NCBI GenBank assembly: GCA_963974595.1
Contig: CAXBDA010000033.1
Coordinates: forward strand, 1 to 33,521
Source of the DNA: PZPK01 sp963974595
Lineage (GTDB): Bacteria > Pseudomonadota > Gammaproteobacteria > Pseudomonadales > Oleiphilaceae
Direction of reading: 5' to 3'
DNA length: 33,521 nucleotides
Below the pieces are notes generated by a model, which saw only the letters and a program-made list of their open reading frames with translations, was not told where the DNA came from and ran no database searches. The translations under genes were made by a program, and so were the position numbers. Each line of letters begins with the position of its first letter. The first letter of the stretch is position 1. Positions 9,394 through 18,533 of the stretch are shown in pieces.

Positions 9394-11692
9394 GCACATC
9401 ACCCTTATTTTGCTTATCATCAATTAAAGTAGATTCTGAGATGGGTTTGACTTCCATTCGATCAACTTTCTGCAGACCTCTTGGCAGTTTGTGACCACGA
9501 CGCCCTCTTTCCCCTATATAGTGTTCAAGATCGGCAAAACGAAGTTTTAAATGGCGTTTTCCAGAGTGGATAATCAAATAATCTTCTTCACTAAACACCG
9601 CTACGCAAACCATCCATTCATCACCACTTTGAACACGGGCTGACGAAATGCTGATCATTTTATTGCCTTTACCTTTTGCAAGCTCTGGCAATTCATTGAT
9701 TGGAAAGACCAACATCCGACCTTCATTACTGACAGCTGCGATATAGCTTCCCTCAAGCTTATTCAGCCTGACAGGCTCCATGACGTCGGCACCTTTTGGA
9801 ATAGAAATCGCGGCCTTACCTGCTTTATTCTTGCTGTATAAATTACCCACATTCGAAATAAAGCCATAACCGGCAGAGCTCATCATAATCAGCTTCTGAG
9901 TCGGCTCGCCCATTACCACGACCTTGAATGTCGCACCTGAAGGCGGGTTAATTTTACCTGTTAAAGGTTCACCCTGACCACGAGCAGATGGTAAGTTATG
10001 CGCCGGAAGCGTGTAAGAACGACCGGTCGAATCGATAAATGCAACTTGTTGATTACTCTTGCCTTTTGCTGCTAAGGCATAACCATCACCTGACTTGTAA
10101 CTTAAGCCGCTCGGGTCAATATCATGGCCTTTTGCAGCTCTTACCCAGCCTTTATCAGATAACACAACGGTGACCGCTTCAGATGAAATTAAATCTGTTT
10201 CTGAGAAGGCTTTCGCTTCTGCTCTTTGAACAATAGGCGAACGTCTGTCGTCACCATATTTCTCAGCATCGGCAAGTAACTCATCCTTAATCAATTGCTT
10301 CATTAGGGCTGAAGAGCCTAATATTTTTTTCAGCTCTTTACGCTCCGCTTCTAACTCTTTCTGTTCAGCACGAATTTTTATTTCTTCTAAACGTGCTAAC
10401 TGGCGTAATTTAGTGTCCAGAATATAGTCAGCCTGAACGTCTGTGAGCCCGAATCGAGCCATCAATACTTGCCGCGGTTCGTCTTCGGTTCTGACAATAT
10501 GAATCACTTCATCAATATTCAAAAACGCGATTAATAAACCGTCTAATAAATGTAAACGACTTTCAACTTTATCCAAACGATAGTTTAAGCGGCGGGTAAC
10601 TGTTTCGGTCCGATAAACCAACCATTCCGTTAAAATCGTTTTTAAGCCTTTCACAGCAGGTCGGCCATCTATGCCGATCATATTCAAGTTCACCCGGTAA
10701 CTTTTTTCTAAGTCAGTACTCGAATACAAGTGCCCCATTAAGGCCTCAGCATCAACTCGATTAGAGCGGGGAACAATAACTAAACGCGTTGGGTTTTCGT
10801 GATCTGACTCATCTCTTAAGTCTGCCACCATGGGTAATTTTTTCGCCTGCATCTGGGAGGCTATTTGCTCTAGCACTTTTGCTCCAGAGGTTTGATGGGG
10901 CAGCTCCGTCACAACAACTTCATTATTTTCAATATGATACACGGCACGCATTTTCACAGAACCACGACCTGTTTCATATATATTCAATAGGTCCTGTCTA
11001 GGCGTGACTATTTCTGCAGACGTTGGATAGTCGGGCCCCAGAACGTGTTCTGATAGCTGTTCATTACTGACATCGGTATCATCCAACAAACGAATACACG
11101 CACTCACCACTTCTCGAAGGTTATGAGGTGGCACGTCTGTTGCCATACCAACAGCAATACCGGTTGTGCCGTTCAATAAAAGATTCGGCAAACGTGCTGG
11201 TAATGTTTTTGGCTCATCCATCGTACCATCGAAGTTAGGCGCCCACTCAACCGTACCCTGCCCGAGCTCACTTAACAAAGTATCTGCATAGGGTGCTAAA
11301 CGTGATTCGGTGTAACGCATTGCTGCAAAGGATTTAGGGTCATCCGGCGCCCCCCAATTACCTTGTCCATCGATGAGTGGGTAGCGATAGCTGAATGGTT
11401 GCGCCATTAATACCATCGCCTCATAACACGCACTATCGCCATGAGGGTGAAACTTGCCCAACACATCACCAACGGTTCTGGCAGATTTCTTATATTTGGC
11501 AGTTGATTTCAAACCTAATTCGGACATCGCGTAGACAATACGTCGCTGAACGGGTTTAAGACCATCACCTAAGTGCGGTAAAGCGCGATCAAGAATGACG
11601 TACATAGAATAATCAAGGTAGGCTTTTTCGGTATAGTCACGCATGGTGACCTGCTCAATACCGTCTTCAAAGGTATGAAGTTCACTTGTCAT
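9386..11692 (-). CDS. parC: DNA topoisomerase IV subunit A
   Basis: Breakage-rejoining subunit of topoisomerase IV, which decatenates daughter chromosomes together with ParE. Length 768 residues (E. coli 752). The active-site tyrosine is Tyr127 in AMRYTESRL. The quinolone-resistance region reads HPHGDSACYEAM with Ser87 and Glu91, the residues equivalent to E. coli Ser80 and Glu84, so this looks like the drug-sensitive wild type. The C-terminal third forms the DNA-wrapping beta-pinwheel repeats. parE is not adjacent in this window. serB follows with an eight-base overlap. The start ATG at 11692 has only a distant GGAAC upstream as ribosome binding site. Confidence 0.97.
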   Translation of the reverse strand: MTSELHTFEDGIEQVTMRDYTEKAYLDYSMYVILDRALPHLGDGLKPVQRRIVYAMSELGLKSTAKYKKSARTVGDVLGKFHPHGDSACYEAMVLMAQPFSYRYPLIDGQGNWGAPDDPKSFAAMRYTESRLAPYADTLLSELGQGTVEWAPNFDGTMDEPKTLPARLPNLLLNGTTGIAVGMATDVPPHNLREVVSACIRLLDDTDVSNEQLSEHVLGPDYPTSAEIVTPRQDLLNIYETGRGSVKMRAVYHIENNEVVVTELPHQTSGAKVLEQIASQMQAKKLPMVADLRDESDHENPTRLVIVPRSNRVDAEALMGHLYSSTDLEKSYRVNLNMIGIDGRPAVKGLKTILTEWLVYRTETVTRRLNYRLDKVESRLHLLDGLLIAFLNIDEVIHIVRTEDEPRQVLMARFGLTDVQADYILDTKLRQLARLEEIKIRAEQKELEAERKELKKILGSSALMKQLIKDELLADAEKYGDDRRSPIVQRAEAKAFSETDLISSEAVTVVLSDKGWVRAAKGHDIDPSGLSYKSGDGYALAAKGKSNQQVAFIDSTGRSYTLPAHNLPSARGQGEPLTGKINPPSGATFKVVVMGEPTQKLIMMSSAGYGFISNVGNLYSKNKAGKAAISIPKGADVMEPVRLNKLEGSYIAAVSNEGRMLVFPINELPELAKGKGNKMISISSARVQSGDEWMVCVAVFSEEDYLIIHSGKRHLKLRFADLEHYIGERGRRGHKLPRGLQKVDRMEVKPISESTLIDDKQNKGDVLE

Positions 11693-11950
11693 AATTTTAT
11701 TTTTAGTTCCGCTGTTTTAATGAAAAGGTAGGGTTGCATGTTCATTTTGCATTCAACCGACCAGCTAAACAAAATAGTATTTTTGATCAATCTGTTATTA
11801 GGGCGAAAGTATCCCAGATTAAGGCTAAAAATTCGAGCGAAACCACAAATCTCATGTTAAGATATTTCGCTTGAAAACAAATAACGCTATCTACAGATAA
11901 TAATAGCGATAGCTGCCGTGACACTCTGCAAAATAATCTAGGTACTTTTA

Positions 11951-12796
11951 ATGACAATCAGTACGACAGTCAGCTCAAGCAAACCTAATGAAGATACTCA
12001 AGATTTACGCACTGAAGACACTTCAGTAGAACCTGCTCCCGCATCTCAAAATAATGGTCCTTGCCTAAAATTAAAAGCCTCTTTGTTACCGATGACCGTT
12101 CTTGAGTTACATCATTATGATACCGAAAAAATTGACCACGAGCTGCGTGACAAAACCCGGCAAGCGCCAGATTTTTTTGAGAACTTACCTGTTGTCATTG
12201 ATTTAGAAAAACTTTCAGCCGAGACCACCGTTCCATTTTCTGACTTAGTGGCCCAGTGCTTATCCTTTTCTATCAGAGTCGTTGCCGTTCGCGGTGGCCA
12301 CCCAAGCCAGCAACTAGCCGCAAAAGAAGTCGGTTTAGGTGTACTGGCAAAGCAAAAAGATCGTCTGATTGATGTGACGCCACAGCTTGATCCGTCTGAA
12401 ACGAAAATTAAAACCATTGAAGTAATTAAAGAAGTAGAGAAAATTGTTGTTCAGAATCAGCGACAGCAGAGCAAAGTCATTCACACGCCCATTCGTTCAG
12501 GGCAGCAAGTCTATGCCGCAGATGGTGATTTAGTGGTTATGGCCTCGGTCAGTGCCGGTGCAGAAATCCTGGCAGATGGCAACATTCATGTTTATGGTAC
12601 GCTTCGTGGACGTGCCTTAGCAGGCGTGAAAGGTGACACAAACGCAAGGATTTTCTGCCACAGCCTAGAAGCAGAATTAGTATCTGTGGCAGGACAATAT
12701 AAAATAAGCGAAGACATCGAAAAATCGCAACTTAAAAAAGCAACACAAGTCTATTTAGATAATGACACCCTTTGCTTAAAAAAAATTGACTTTTAA
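11951..12796 (+). CDS. minC: Septum site-determining protein MinC
   Basis: FtsZ-assembly inhibitor recruited to the membrane by MinD to block division at the poles. At 281 residues it is longer than E. coli MinC (231). The extra length is a polar N-terminal tail of about 40 residues and a charged linker near 155-175 (repeated V-I-K/E). The N-terminal FtsZ-inhibiting domain spans about 40-150 and the C-terminal beta-helix dimer domain about 176-275, with VHVYGTLRGRALAG-like residues that contact MinD. It is first in the minCDE operon; the 258-base gap to the divergent parC gene contains its promoter, though no clear pair stands out. Confidence 0.95.
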   Translation: MTISTTVSSSKPNEDTQDLRTEDTSVEPAPASQNNGPCLKLKASLLPMTVLELHHYDTEKIDHELRDKTRQAPDFFENLPVVIDLEKLSAETTVPFSDLVAQCLSFSIRVVAVRGGHPSQQLAAKEVGLGVLAKQKDRLIDVTPQLDPSETKIKTIEVIKEVEKIVVQNQRQQSKVIHTPIRSGQQVYAADGDLVVMASVSAGAEILADGNIHVYGTLRGRALAGVKGDTNARIFCHSLEAELVSVAGQYKISEDIEKSQLKKATQVYLDNDTLCLKKIDF

Positions 12797-12823
12797 AAAC
12801 AGTTTCTATTTATAAATTATCAA

Positions 12824-12855
12824 TTTAATTCCGAATAAAGAATTAAACAATTTTT
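12824..12855 (+). terminator. AT-rich hairpin between minC and minD
   Basis: TTTAATTC (12824-12831) pairs perfectly with GAATTAAA (12840-12847) across an eight-base loop, and TTTTT follows at 12851-12855. The stem is AT-rich and so weak. At most it is a partial attenuator that could tune minC relative to minDE, or it may be chance in AT-rich DNA. Confidence 0.3.
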
Positions 12856-12882
12856 ACGACAACAGAAAGACGGGATAAAACT

Positions 12883-13701
12883 TTGGCTAAGACAATTGTG
12901 ATCACTTCCGGTAAAGGAGGTGTGGGTAAAACCACAAGTAGTGCGTCCATAGCAACGGGTTTGGCGCTCAAAGGGCACAAAACGGTTGTAATCGATTTCG
13001 ACGTAGGTCTTCGAAATCTTGACCTGATTATGAACTGTGAACGACGAGTCGTGTACGACTTTGTGAATGTAATTAATGGTGAAGCGACCCTTAACCAAGC
13101 ACTTATTAAAGACAAACAAGTTGAGAACTTATATATTTTGCCAGCGTCTCAAACTCGAGATAAAGATGCGCTATCTCAAGAAGGTGTTCATAAGGTATTA
13201 GAAGAGCTTAAAGGCAGATTCGAATTCATCATTTGCGACTCGCCTGCAGGCATTGAACATGGTGCTCAAATGGCACTTTATTTTGCGGATGAAGCTATTA
13301 TTGTGACTAACCCGGAAGTGTCTTCAGTGAGAGACTCAGACAGAATTTTAGGCATATTAAACAGCAAGTCTCGCCGCGCGGAAACGAGCCAGGAACCCGT
13401 TAAAGAACACCTTCTATTAACTCGTTATAACCCTGAGCGAGTTCTGAAAGGTGAAATGTTAAACGTTGAAGATGTCAAAGATATTCTTGCCATCAAATTA
13501 CTTGGTATTATTCCTGAGTCTACTTCTGTATTAACCTCTTCTAACTCAGGTGTCCCGGTTATTCATGATCAAGAAAGTAATGCTGGCCAAGCCTATAACG
13601 ATGCCGTTGAGCGCCTGTTAGGTAATGATGTTCCACTGCGCTTTCACGAAATTGAAAAGAAGGGCTTCTTCAAACGTATGTTTAAGGGGTCTACTGCATG
13701 A
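12883..13701 (+). CDS. minD: Septum site-determining protein MinD (ATPase)
   Basis: Membrane-associated ParA/MinD-family ATPase of 272 residues that carries MinC to the membrane and oscillates with MinE. The deviant Walker A motif GKGGVGKT lies at 10-17, with the signature lysine at 11. CDSPAGIE is the Walker B region. The C-terminal amphipathic helix KKGFFKRMFKG is the membrane-targeting sequence. The start is TTG at 12883, with CGGGA at 12871-12875 as the likely ribosome binding site; no ATG lies near the family's expected start. It overlaps minE by four bases. Confidence 0.98.
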   Translation: MAKTIVITSGKGGVGKTTSSASIATGLALKGHKTVVIDFDVGLRNLDLIMNCERRVVYDFVNVINGEATLNQALIKDKQVENLYILPASQTRDKDALSQEGVHKVLEELKGRFEFIICDSPAGIEHGAQMALYFADEAIIVTNPEVSSVRDSDRILGILNSKSRRAETSQEPVKEHLLLTRYNPERVLKGEMLNVEDVKDILAIKLLGIIPESTSVLTSSNSGVPVIHDQESNAGQAYNDAVERLLGNDVPLRFHEIEKKGFFKRMFKGSTA

Positions 13702-13949
13702 GTTTTTTTGATTATTTTAAAAGCAATAAAAAGAATACAGCATCGATTGCTAAAGAACGCTTACAAATTATTGTTGCCCACGAGCGCGGAAAACGAGAAC
13801 AGCCAGATTATTTGCCCCAGTTACAACAAGAAATTCTGGCCGTTATTCGTAAATACGTAAATGTGGGGGACGACCAAGTTCAAGTGCAATTAGATAAAAA
13901 TGATGACTGCTCTATTCTAGAGTTAAATGTTACGCTTCCTGAAGATTGA
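13698..13949 (+). CDS. minE: Cell division topological specificity factor MinE
   Basis: Topological regulator that stimulates MinD ATPase and drives pole-to-pole oscillation. Length 83 residues (usual about 88). The N-terminal MSFFDYFKS is the membrane-binding and MinD-contact region; residues about 20-30 (ERLQIIVAHER) are the contact helix/strand, and the rest is the dimer domain. The start ATG overlaps the minD stop as ATGA, indicating coupled translation. Confidence 0.97.
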   Translation: MSFFDYFKSNKKNTASIAKERLQIIVAHERGKREQPDYLPQLQQEILAVIRKYVNVGDDQVQVQLDKNDDCSILELNVTLPED

Positions 13950-13997
13950 TAATACTGATTTTATCAAATGAGGGTTACTAACATAGCAGTAAAAATA

Positions 13998-14029
13998 GCA
14001 TTAAGCGCCTGCTTTAAGGTGCTTAATGC
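13998..14029 (+). terminator. Hairpin after minE
   Basis: A 13-base stem with one G-U pair: GCATTAAGCGCCT (13998-14010), loop of six, AGGTGCTTAATGC (14017-14029). It lies 48 bases after minE and before the next gene. No U-run follows on the plus strand, while an A-run precedes it, so it is a better intrinsic terminator for the minus strand. It may still mark the end of the min transcript. It overlaps an upstream in-frame ATG of the CBS gene, which argues for the later start. Confidence 0.4.
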
Positions 14030-14067
14030 TCATTCTATGTGAGTCGACAAGGAAAGACCAAACGAGC

Positions 14068-14550
14068 ATGAAAGAATTAAGGCATACCGACAAATTACTC
14101 GCTAAAGATATTATGACACCCCACATCAAATCGGTGCCTCAAACTTGGACAATGCAACGTTTCGCAAGTTTTTTATCTGACAATAGTATTTCTGGCAGCC
14201 CTGTAGCAAACGATAACGGTGATTTAATAGGTATTGCCACCTTAAAAGATATTGCTGACTTTCACTTAAATTCCGTGAGTGAAAACTACGAAGAACAGCT
14301 CACCGAAGAAGAACGCCTTGAAGCTCGTCGCCTTCGTATGATGATGTTTGAAGGTTTATCAAAGCTGCCTGTTGAGGTGGGTGATATCATGACCCCCATT
14401 ATCTTTTCTGTTGATGAACAAACAAAAATCGTAGAGGTTGCTAAACTTATGATGAAAGAACACCTACACAGGATCTTTGTCAAAAAAGGCACCGTTCTAA
14501 GCGGCATCATCACTACCTATGACTTACTTAGAGTCATTGCAGAAAACTAA
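14068..14550 (+). CDS. Tandem CBS-domain protein
   Basis: A 160-residue cytosolic protein made only of a Bateman module: CBS domain 1 at about 12-70 (DIMTPHIKSVPQ) and CBS domain 2 at about 100-158 (DIMTPIIFSVDE, ending in IITTYDLLRVI). They are joined by an acidic/basic helix rich in Glu and Arg. CBS pairs bind adenosine nucleotides and regulate partners; the partner here is unknown. I start at the ATG at 14068, preceded by AAGGAAAG at 14049-14056. An in-frame ATG at 14026 would begin inside a hairpin. It lies 57 bases ahead of the PhoH-like gene and may be co-transcribed with it. Confidence 0.85.
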   Translation: MKELRHTDKLLAKDIMTPHIKSVPQTWTMQRFASFLSDNSISGSPVANDNGDLIGIATLKDIADFHLNSVSENYEEQLTEEERLEARRLRMMMFEGLSKLPVEVGDIMTPIIFSVDEQTKIVEVAKLMMKEHLHRIFVKKGTVLSGIITTYDLLRVIAEN

Positions 14551-14607
14551 GGCATACGTTATTCGTACTTAGCGTATGTTCCCGTGAAATGCAGTTGAGG
14601 GTTCGAC

Positions 14608-15999
14608 ATGGCTAGAAAAAAGAAAGATAAACGTGTTTATGTGCTGGATACTAACGTCTTAATGCATGAACCGGAATCTATTTTCAAATTCCAAGAGCAT
14701 TCAGTATTCCTCCCCCTTAGAGTTCTCGAAGAGTTAGATAGCCATAAACGTGGTCAAAATGAAATTGCTCGAAATGCTCGCCAAGCTCACCGCTATTTAG
14801 ATGAACTCTTATCCAAAATTGATATAAATGAACTCGATAAAGGCATAGAGCTAGGCGCAAATGGTCGGCTTTTTTTTCAAACCTTTCAAAAAGACCGCGC
14901 CCAAATTGCTGATAATGAAATTATAGATGTTACCAAACATCTTCAAGCTGATCTTACTTGGCAGGATAGTACCGTTATCCTGGTCACTAAAGATATCAAC
15001 ATGCGCATTAAAGCGAGTGTTTATGGCTTAATTTCTGAAGACTACCGTAATGATCAAGTGGCTAACATCGGCGACGAGTTACTCTTTGGTGGGCAAATCG
15101 AAATTACTGACAAGATGTGGAAAGCCGAAGGCGTAAATATTCAAGTCGATCGAGAAGAGTCAACAGACTTTGGAACGGTGATTATCTATAAAATCACCGC
15201 ACCATGGGTCTTGAATTGGCCACTCAATGCACATATCTTTTCCGATTCAAGTACCAACAGTAATTTTCGTGGCATTCTTCGCTCTACATCTGAACATGTC
15301 GCCAATATAGAAATACTACCCGACTACGAAAAACAGTATCACTGCTGGGGTATTCAAGCGAAAAACAAAGAACAAAATTTTGCCCTGTCCGTTTTAACTG
15401 ACCCGGAAATTGATTTTGTCACTATCGCTGGCGATGCAGGTACAGGTAAAACCTTACTCACACTCGCAGCTGCTCTCGATTTAGTTTATGAAGATAAACT
15501 CTACGACGAAGTCATTGTTACCCGAGCAACTGTTCCGCTTGGTGAAGAAATTGGCTTCTTACCTGGCGAAGAAGAAGAAAAGCTAGAACCTTGGATGGGT
15601 GCCGTATTTGATGCCTTAGAAACACTCAGTACGAACCCGTCAGATAGTAATCTCGAGCGCAGAAGCAGCATCGAATTTTTGAAGAGCAAAGTAAAAATTA
15701 AAAGCGCTTCTTTTATGCGAGGCAGGAGCTTTTCACATAAGTTCTTTTTGATTGATGAAGCTCAAAATTTAACCTCAGCACAAATGCATGGCCTAATTTC
15801 ACGCGCTGGACCAGGCACAAAAGTGGTTGCTATTGGTAACTTAAAACAAATTGACACCCCTTACTTAAGCGCCTCTACAAGTGGCTTTAGTTTTGCTATT
15901 GACCGGATGAGGAGCTGGCAACACTACGCCCATATTACACTTCAAAGTGTCGAGCGTTCCCGTTTGGCGGATTATGTCGCTGCCCATTTTTCTGACTAA
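14608..15999 (+). CDS. PIN-PhoH family ATPase (PhoH2 type)
   Basis: A 463-residue fusion of an N-terminal PIN-type nuclease domain (about 8-150) with a C-terminal PhoH P-loop ATPase (about 255-460). PIN acidic residues are visible at Asp14 (LDTN), Glu41/42 and around Asp120-Asp129. Walker A GDAGTGKT is at 275-282 and the Walker B FFLIDEAQN is near 378-386. Proteins of this architecture are described as RNA-unwinding ribonucleases (PhoH2/YlaK-like); the cellular target here is unknown. The start ATG follows GAGGG. A weak inverted repeat (CATACG at 14553-14558, CGTATG at 14573-14578) separates it from the CBS gene. No toxin-antitoxin partner is seen upstream, unlike actinobacterial PhoH2. Confidence 0.92.
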   Translation: MARKKKDKRVYVLDTNVLMHEPESIFKFQEHSVFLPLRVLEELDSHKRGQNEIARNARQAHRYLDELLSKIDINELDKGIELGANGRLFFQTFQKDRAQIADNEIIDVTKHLQADLTWQDSTVILVTKDINMRIKASVYGLISEDYRNDQVANIGDELLFGGQIEITDKMWKAEGVNIQVDREESTDFGTVIIYKITAPWVLNWPLNAHIFSDSSTNSNFRGILRSTSEHVANIEILPDYEKQYHCWGIQAKNKEQNFALSVLTDPEIDFVTIAGDAGTGKTLLTLAAALDLVYEDKLYDEVIVTRATVPLGEEIGFLPGEEEEKLEPWMGAVFDALETLSTNPSDSNLERRSSIEFLKSKVKIKSASFMRGRSFSHKFFLIDEAQNLTSAQMHGLISRAGPGTKVVAIGNLKQIDTPYLSASTSGFSFAIDRMRSWQHYAHITLQSVERSRLADYVAAHFSD

Positions 16000-16185
16000 G
16001 AGATGATATCCCAGCATGGGGTTTAAAACTGATAAGTTCGAATTAGCTATTTTTAGGGGGTGCCCAGTATTAAAAACATTCACTAAATGCCAGCTAAACA
16101 GGAAATTGAACCTTTACATTACTTATTCAAATATTCTAGTAGTTTATAAACAGCTATGCCGTCCAAAGATTTTAAGTCGTTGTTT

Positions 16186-16848
16186 TTAGCCCCCAAACAC
16201 AATTTTAATAGAATATTCCACATCTTTATTTGTAGCAGGGTGCTGAAACTTTATATAAGTCGCATGCAGATCAAGCCTTGGTGACATTGAGAAAGCCTCA
16301 TCATGCGCATAGAACTTATCACCTAAGATAGGATGCCCGATGCTTTGCATGTGTACTCTGAGCTGATGTGAGCGACCCGTTACTGGCTCTAATTCAAGTA
16401 TGCTCCAATATTCTGATTTCGAAATAACGCGCCAGTGTGTTAAAGAAGGCTTACCTGTTTCTAAATCTACTTTCTGTTTAGGTCTGTTCGGCCAGTCACA
16501 GATCAAAGGTAAATCAACACTCCCCTGTTTCTGGGAAGGCAAGCCAAATACTCTTGCGATATAACGCTTGGAAACTTGTCTATTTTGGAATTGTCTGGAA
16601 AGATGACGATGACTTTGTTTATTCAAGGCCATTAACATAATGCCAGAGGTCGACATATCCAAACGATGAACCACTGTTGCTGTTGGGAAAACTCGTTGCA
16701 CTCGTGTTTGAAGGCTATCTTTGTGAATAGCCTGCCTGCCAGCAACCGACAACAAGCCACTTGGCTTATCTAGAACCAATAAGTCATCATCTTGATAGAT
16801 GATACTTAAGTAAGGTGACATGGGCGGCTGGTAGACAAAGTCATCCAT
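16186..16848 (-). CDS. rluA: Dual-specificity 23S rRNA/tRNA pseudouridine synthase RluA
   Basis: Isomerises uridine to pseudouridine at 23S rRNA 746 and tRNA position 32 in E. coli. The 220-residue protein aligns without gaps of note to E. coli RluA (219 residues). The catalytic Asp64 in VVHRLDMSTSG is at the same position, and the family blocks LPLICDWPNRPKQKV and VTGRSHQLRVHM are present. It follows the thioesterase gene by eight bases on the same strand, so the two are co-transcribed. The 186-base gap to the convergent PhoH gene shows no clear terminator. Confidence 0.93.
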   Translation of the reverse strand: MDDFVYQPPMSPYLSIIYQDDDLLVLDKPSGLLSVAGRQAIHKDSLQTRVQRVFPTATVVHRLDMSTSGIMLMALNKQSHRHLSRQFQNRQVSKRYIARVFGLPSQKQGSVDLPLICDWPNRPKQKVDLETGKPSLTHWRVISKSEYWSILELEPVTGRSHQLRVHMQSIGHPILGDKFYAHDEAFSMSPRLDLHATYIKFQHPATNKDVEYSIKIVFGG

Positions 16849-16856
16849 TAAGACAA

Positions 16857-17357
16857 TTACTCTGTATCAAATGCTTTAAGATCTTCGATAGTTCTTAAAC
16901 GAGCCGCTCTTCTAATATCAGCTTGCTGGAAACGTCGTTCTTGAATTTTATCGTCTATCAAGACTGGCGGAACGCGGGTCGCTTTATTTTTTTCATCTAA
17001 CGCGACAAAGGTGAAGTAGGCAGAAAGAATATGCTTACTTGCACCGGTATAACTATTTTCAGCTTCAACCTTCACCCCTATTTCCATCGATGAATTCCAA
17101 GCACGGTTAATTGAAACCTTAAATATCAGGGTATCGTTTTCATTAGCCGGTGCTAGAAAATGAATGGAATCTACCGATGCGGTCACACAGACATGACCGC
17201 TATGTCGCTCTGCAACCACCAAAGAAAGCCGGTCACATTTGGCCATAATCATGCCGCCAAAGGCAGTACCATGGGCATTCAGGTCATTGGGGAATACTTT
17301 ATAAACGTGGCCATGGATGGCTGAAGCGGAGACTTTCTTGGCAAGCAGAGTGCTCAT
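16857..17357 (-). CDS. Acyl-CoA thioesterase, YciA/BACH hot-dog family
   Basis: Hydrolyses acyl-CoA to fatty acid and CoA. Length 166 residues with a single hot-dog domain. The active-site stretch NAHGTAFGGMIMAKCD (about 27-42) contains the expected catalytic Asp42. The later SVDSIHFLAPA segment matches the family core. The C-terminal tail is charged, as in YciA-type enzymes. It is upstream of rluA with an eight-base gap. The start ATG at 17357 has GAG about six bases upstream. Substrate chain length cannot be read from sequence. Confidence 0.88.
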   Translation of the reverse strand: MSTLLAKKVSASAIHGHVYKVFPNDLNAHGTAFGGMIMAKCDRLSLVVAERHSGHVCVTASVDSIHFLAPANENDTLIFKVSINRAWNSSMEIGVKVEAENSYTGASKHILSAYFTFVALDEKNKATRVPPVLIDDKIQERRFQQADIRRAARLRTIEDLKAFDTE

Positions 17358-17447
17358 ACAATACTCATAGCTGAAAAATTTAGAGAGAATTATAAAGACT
17401 TCAAGCCGAGATGTATGCTTGCTATTTATTCAATTATTGAATTTATT

Positions 17448-17978
17448 CTATTGAGACTGAATTAATTTAGATACAGTACGCTCAATAAGCGCGACATAGC
17501 TTGAATTAAACCCTGAATGCTGCATGACAATACGACCTTCAGCATTAATAAGAAAAGCCGTTGGCATCGCTAATATTTGATACTTATGCTGCGTGCTTCC
17601 CCCGGTATTTTCATAAAGAACCGGAAATGCCACCTTTTGTTTCTCTAAAAAAACCAAGGCTTCAGGTATTTCCATATCGACATTAATGGCTAAAATTTCA
17701 AAATTTTCTTTCCCGTATTTATGTTGAAGTCTATTACGAAGCTCGTCATACGCAGGAAAAGAAGCACGACACGGGCCACACCATGAGGCCCAAAAGTCGA
17801 CCAATACGACAGAACCTCGATAATCGGATAATTTATATTGCTCTTGTGTTATTAAATGCGGTAAGGAAAACTCAGCGGCTATATCGCCTTCATCTGCATA
17901 AATCAAATACGGCCATACAGCAAAAATCATCCCTAAAAAGAACTGTTTAAAAATCTGCTGTTGAAAGAAAAAATGCAT
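17448..17978 (-). CDS. Exported TlpA-like thiol-disulfide oxidoreductase
   Basis: A 176-residue periplasmic thioredoxin-fold protein. An N-terminal hydrophobic segment (about 9-28, ending near Y-A-D-E) looks like a signal peptide or anchor. The redox site is WCGPC with Cys67 and Cys70, and the cis-proline motif is AMPTAFLI. Such proteins reduce or isomerise disulfides in the periplasm, for example in cytochrome c or copper-site assembly. Its ATG overlaps the arsC stop by one base (TAATG), so it is the last gene of the hvfABC-arsC unit. This suggests, by inference, that it maintains the Cys-rich HvfA product or the arsenate reductase system in reduced form; being exported, it cannot serve cytosolic ArsC directly. 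Confidence 0.85.
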   Translation of the reverse strand: MHFFFQQQIFKQFFLGMIFAVWPYLIYADEGDIAAEFSLPHLITQEQYKLSDYRGSVVLVDFWASWCGPCRASFPAYDELRNRLQHKYGKENFEILAINVDMEIPEALVFLEKQKVAFPVLYENTGGSTQHKYQILAMPTAFLINAEGRIVMQHSGFNSSYVALIERTVSKLIQSQ

Positions 17979-18520
17979 TACGCACTCTGGGCTTCAAGAA
18001 GTGTTAACAGATCTGCCCGATATTGTTGTTTATTTTGATAACTTCGATCAAGTTGCTGCAAGGCAGTCACTACCTCTTCAATTCTTTGTTTTAGAGTATC
18101 AAAACAGGAAGCGAATTCAGCTCTTAATTCTTCAGGAGAAGCATTTGCATTAGCAGGGTCTGGCAACCCCCAATGCACATGTGACCAATCACCCTGAAAA
18201 ACAGGGCAATCTTCGGCAGCAGCATTACCACATACGGTCATCACTATGTCGAAATGCGGTGCATGCGCTTGTTCAAACTCATGCCAGCTTTGGCTGGTTA
18301 CATCATTCGCGGCATACCCCAAGGCTGCAATTTTTTCTAGCGCATAAGGGTTCACTTTACCTGTAGGCTTGCTCCCAGCACTCCAAGCTTTAAAATAGCT
18401 GGCACCAACACTGTTAAACAGAGCTTCGGCCATAATGCTGCGCGCAGAATTCCCCGTACATAAGACCAATATATTCAGCTTTACCTTTTCTTCTTTTAGG
18501 CCATTTATAACCAATTTCAT
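17978..18520 (-). CDS. arsC: Arsenate reductase, low-molecular-weight phosphatase type
   Basis: A 180-residue cytosolic protein of the LMW-PTP fold. The phosphate loop CTGNSARS (Cys21-x5-Arg27) is the arsenate/phosphate-binding nucleophile. A second Cys pair in MTVCGNAAAEDCP fits the redox relay of arsenate reductases that form an intramolecular disulfide. The DPANA motif supplies the general acid Asp. The enzyme should reduce arsenate to arsenite. The start ATG at 18520 has AGGA eight bases upstream. It lies 13 bases after hvfC and is coupled to the TlpA-like gene downstream, so it belongs to the RiPP operon rather than to a classic arsR-arsB cluster; no arsenite efflux gene is in the window. 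Confidence 0.88.
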   Translation of the reverse strand: MKLVINGLKEEKVKLNILVLCTGNSARSIMAEALFNSVGASYFKAWSAGSKPTGKVNPYALEKIAALGYAANDVTSQSWHEFEQAHAPHFDIVMTVCGNAAAEDCPVFQGDWSHVHWGLPDPANANASPEELRAEFASCFDTLKQRIEEVVTALQQLDRSYQNKQQYRADLLTLLEAQSA

Positions 18521-18533
18521 TTATTTATTCCTG

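Noticed and set aside
17428..17442. ATTCAAT-T-ATTGAAT palindrome after the TlpA-like gene as a terminator
   Set aside because: A one-base centre cannot form a stable hairpin and the stem is almost entirely A/T; no U-run follows.
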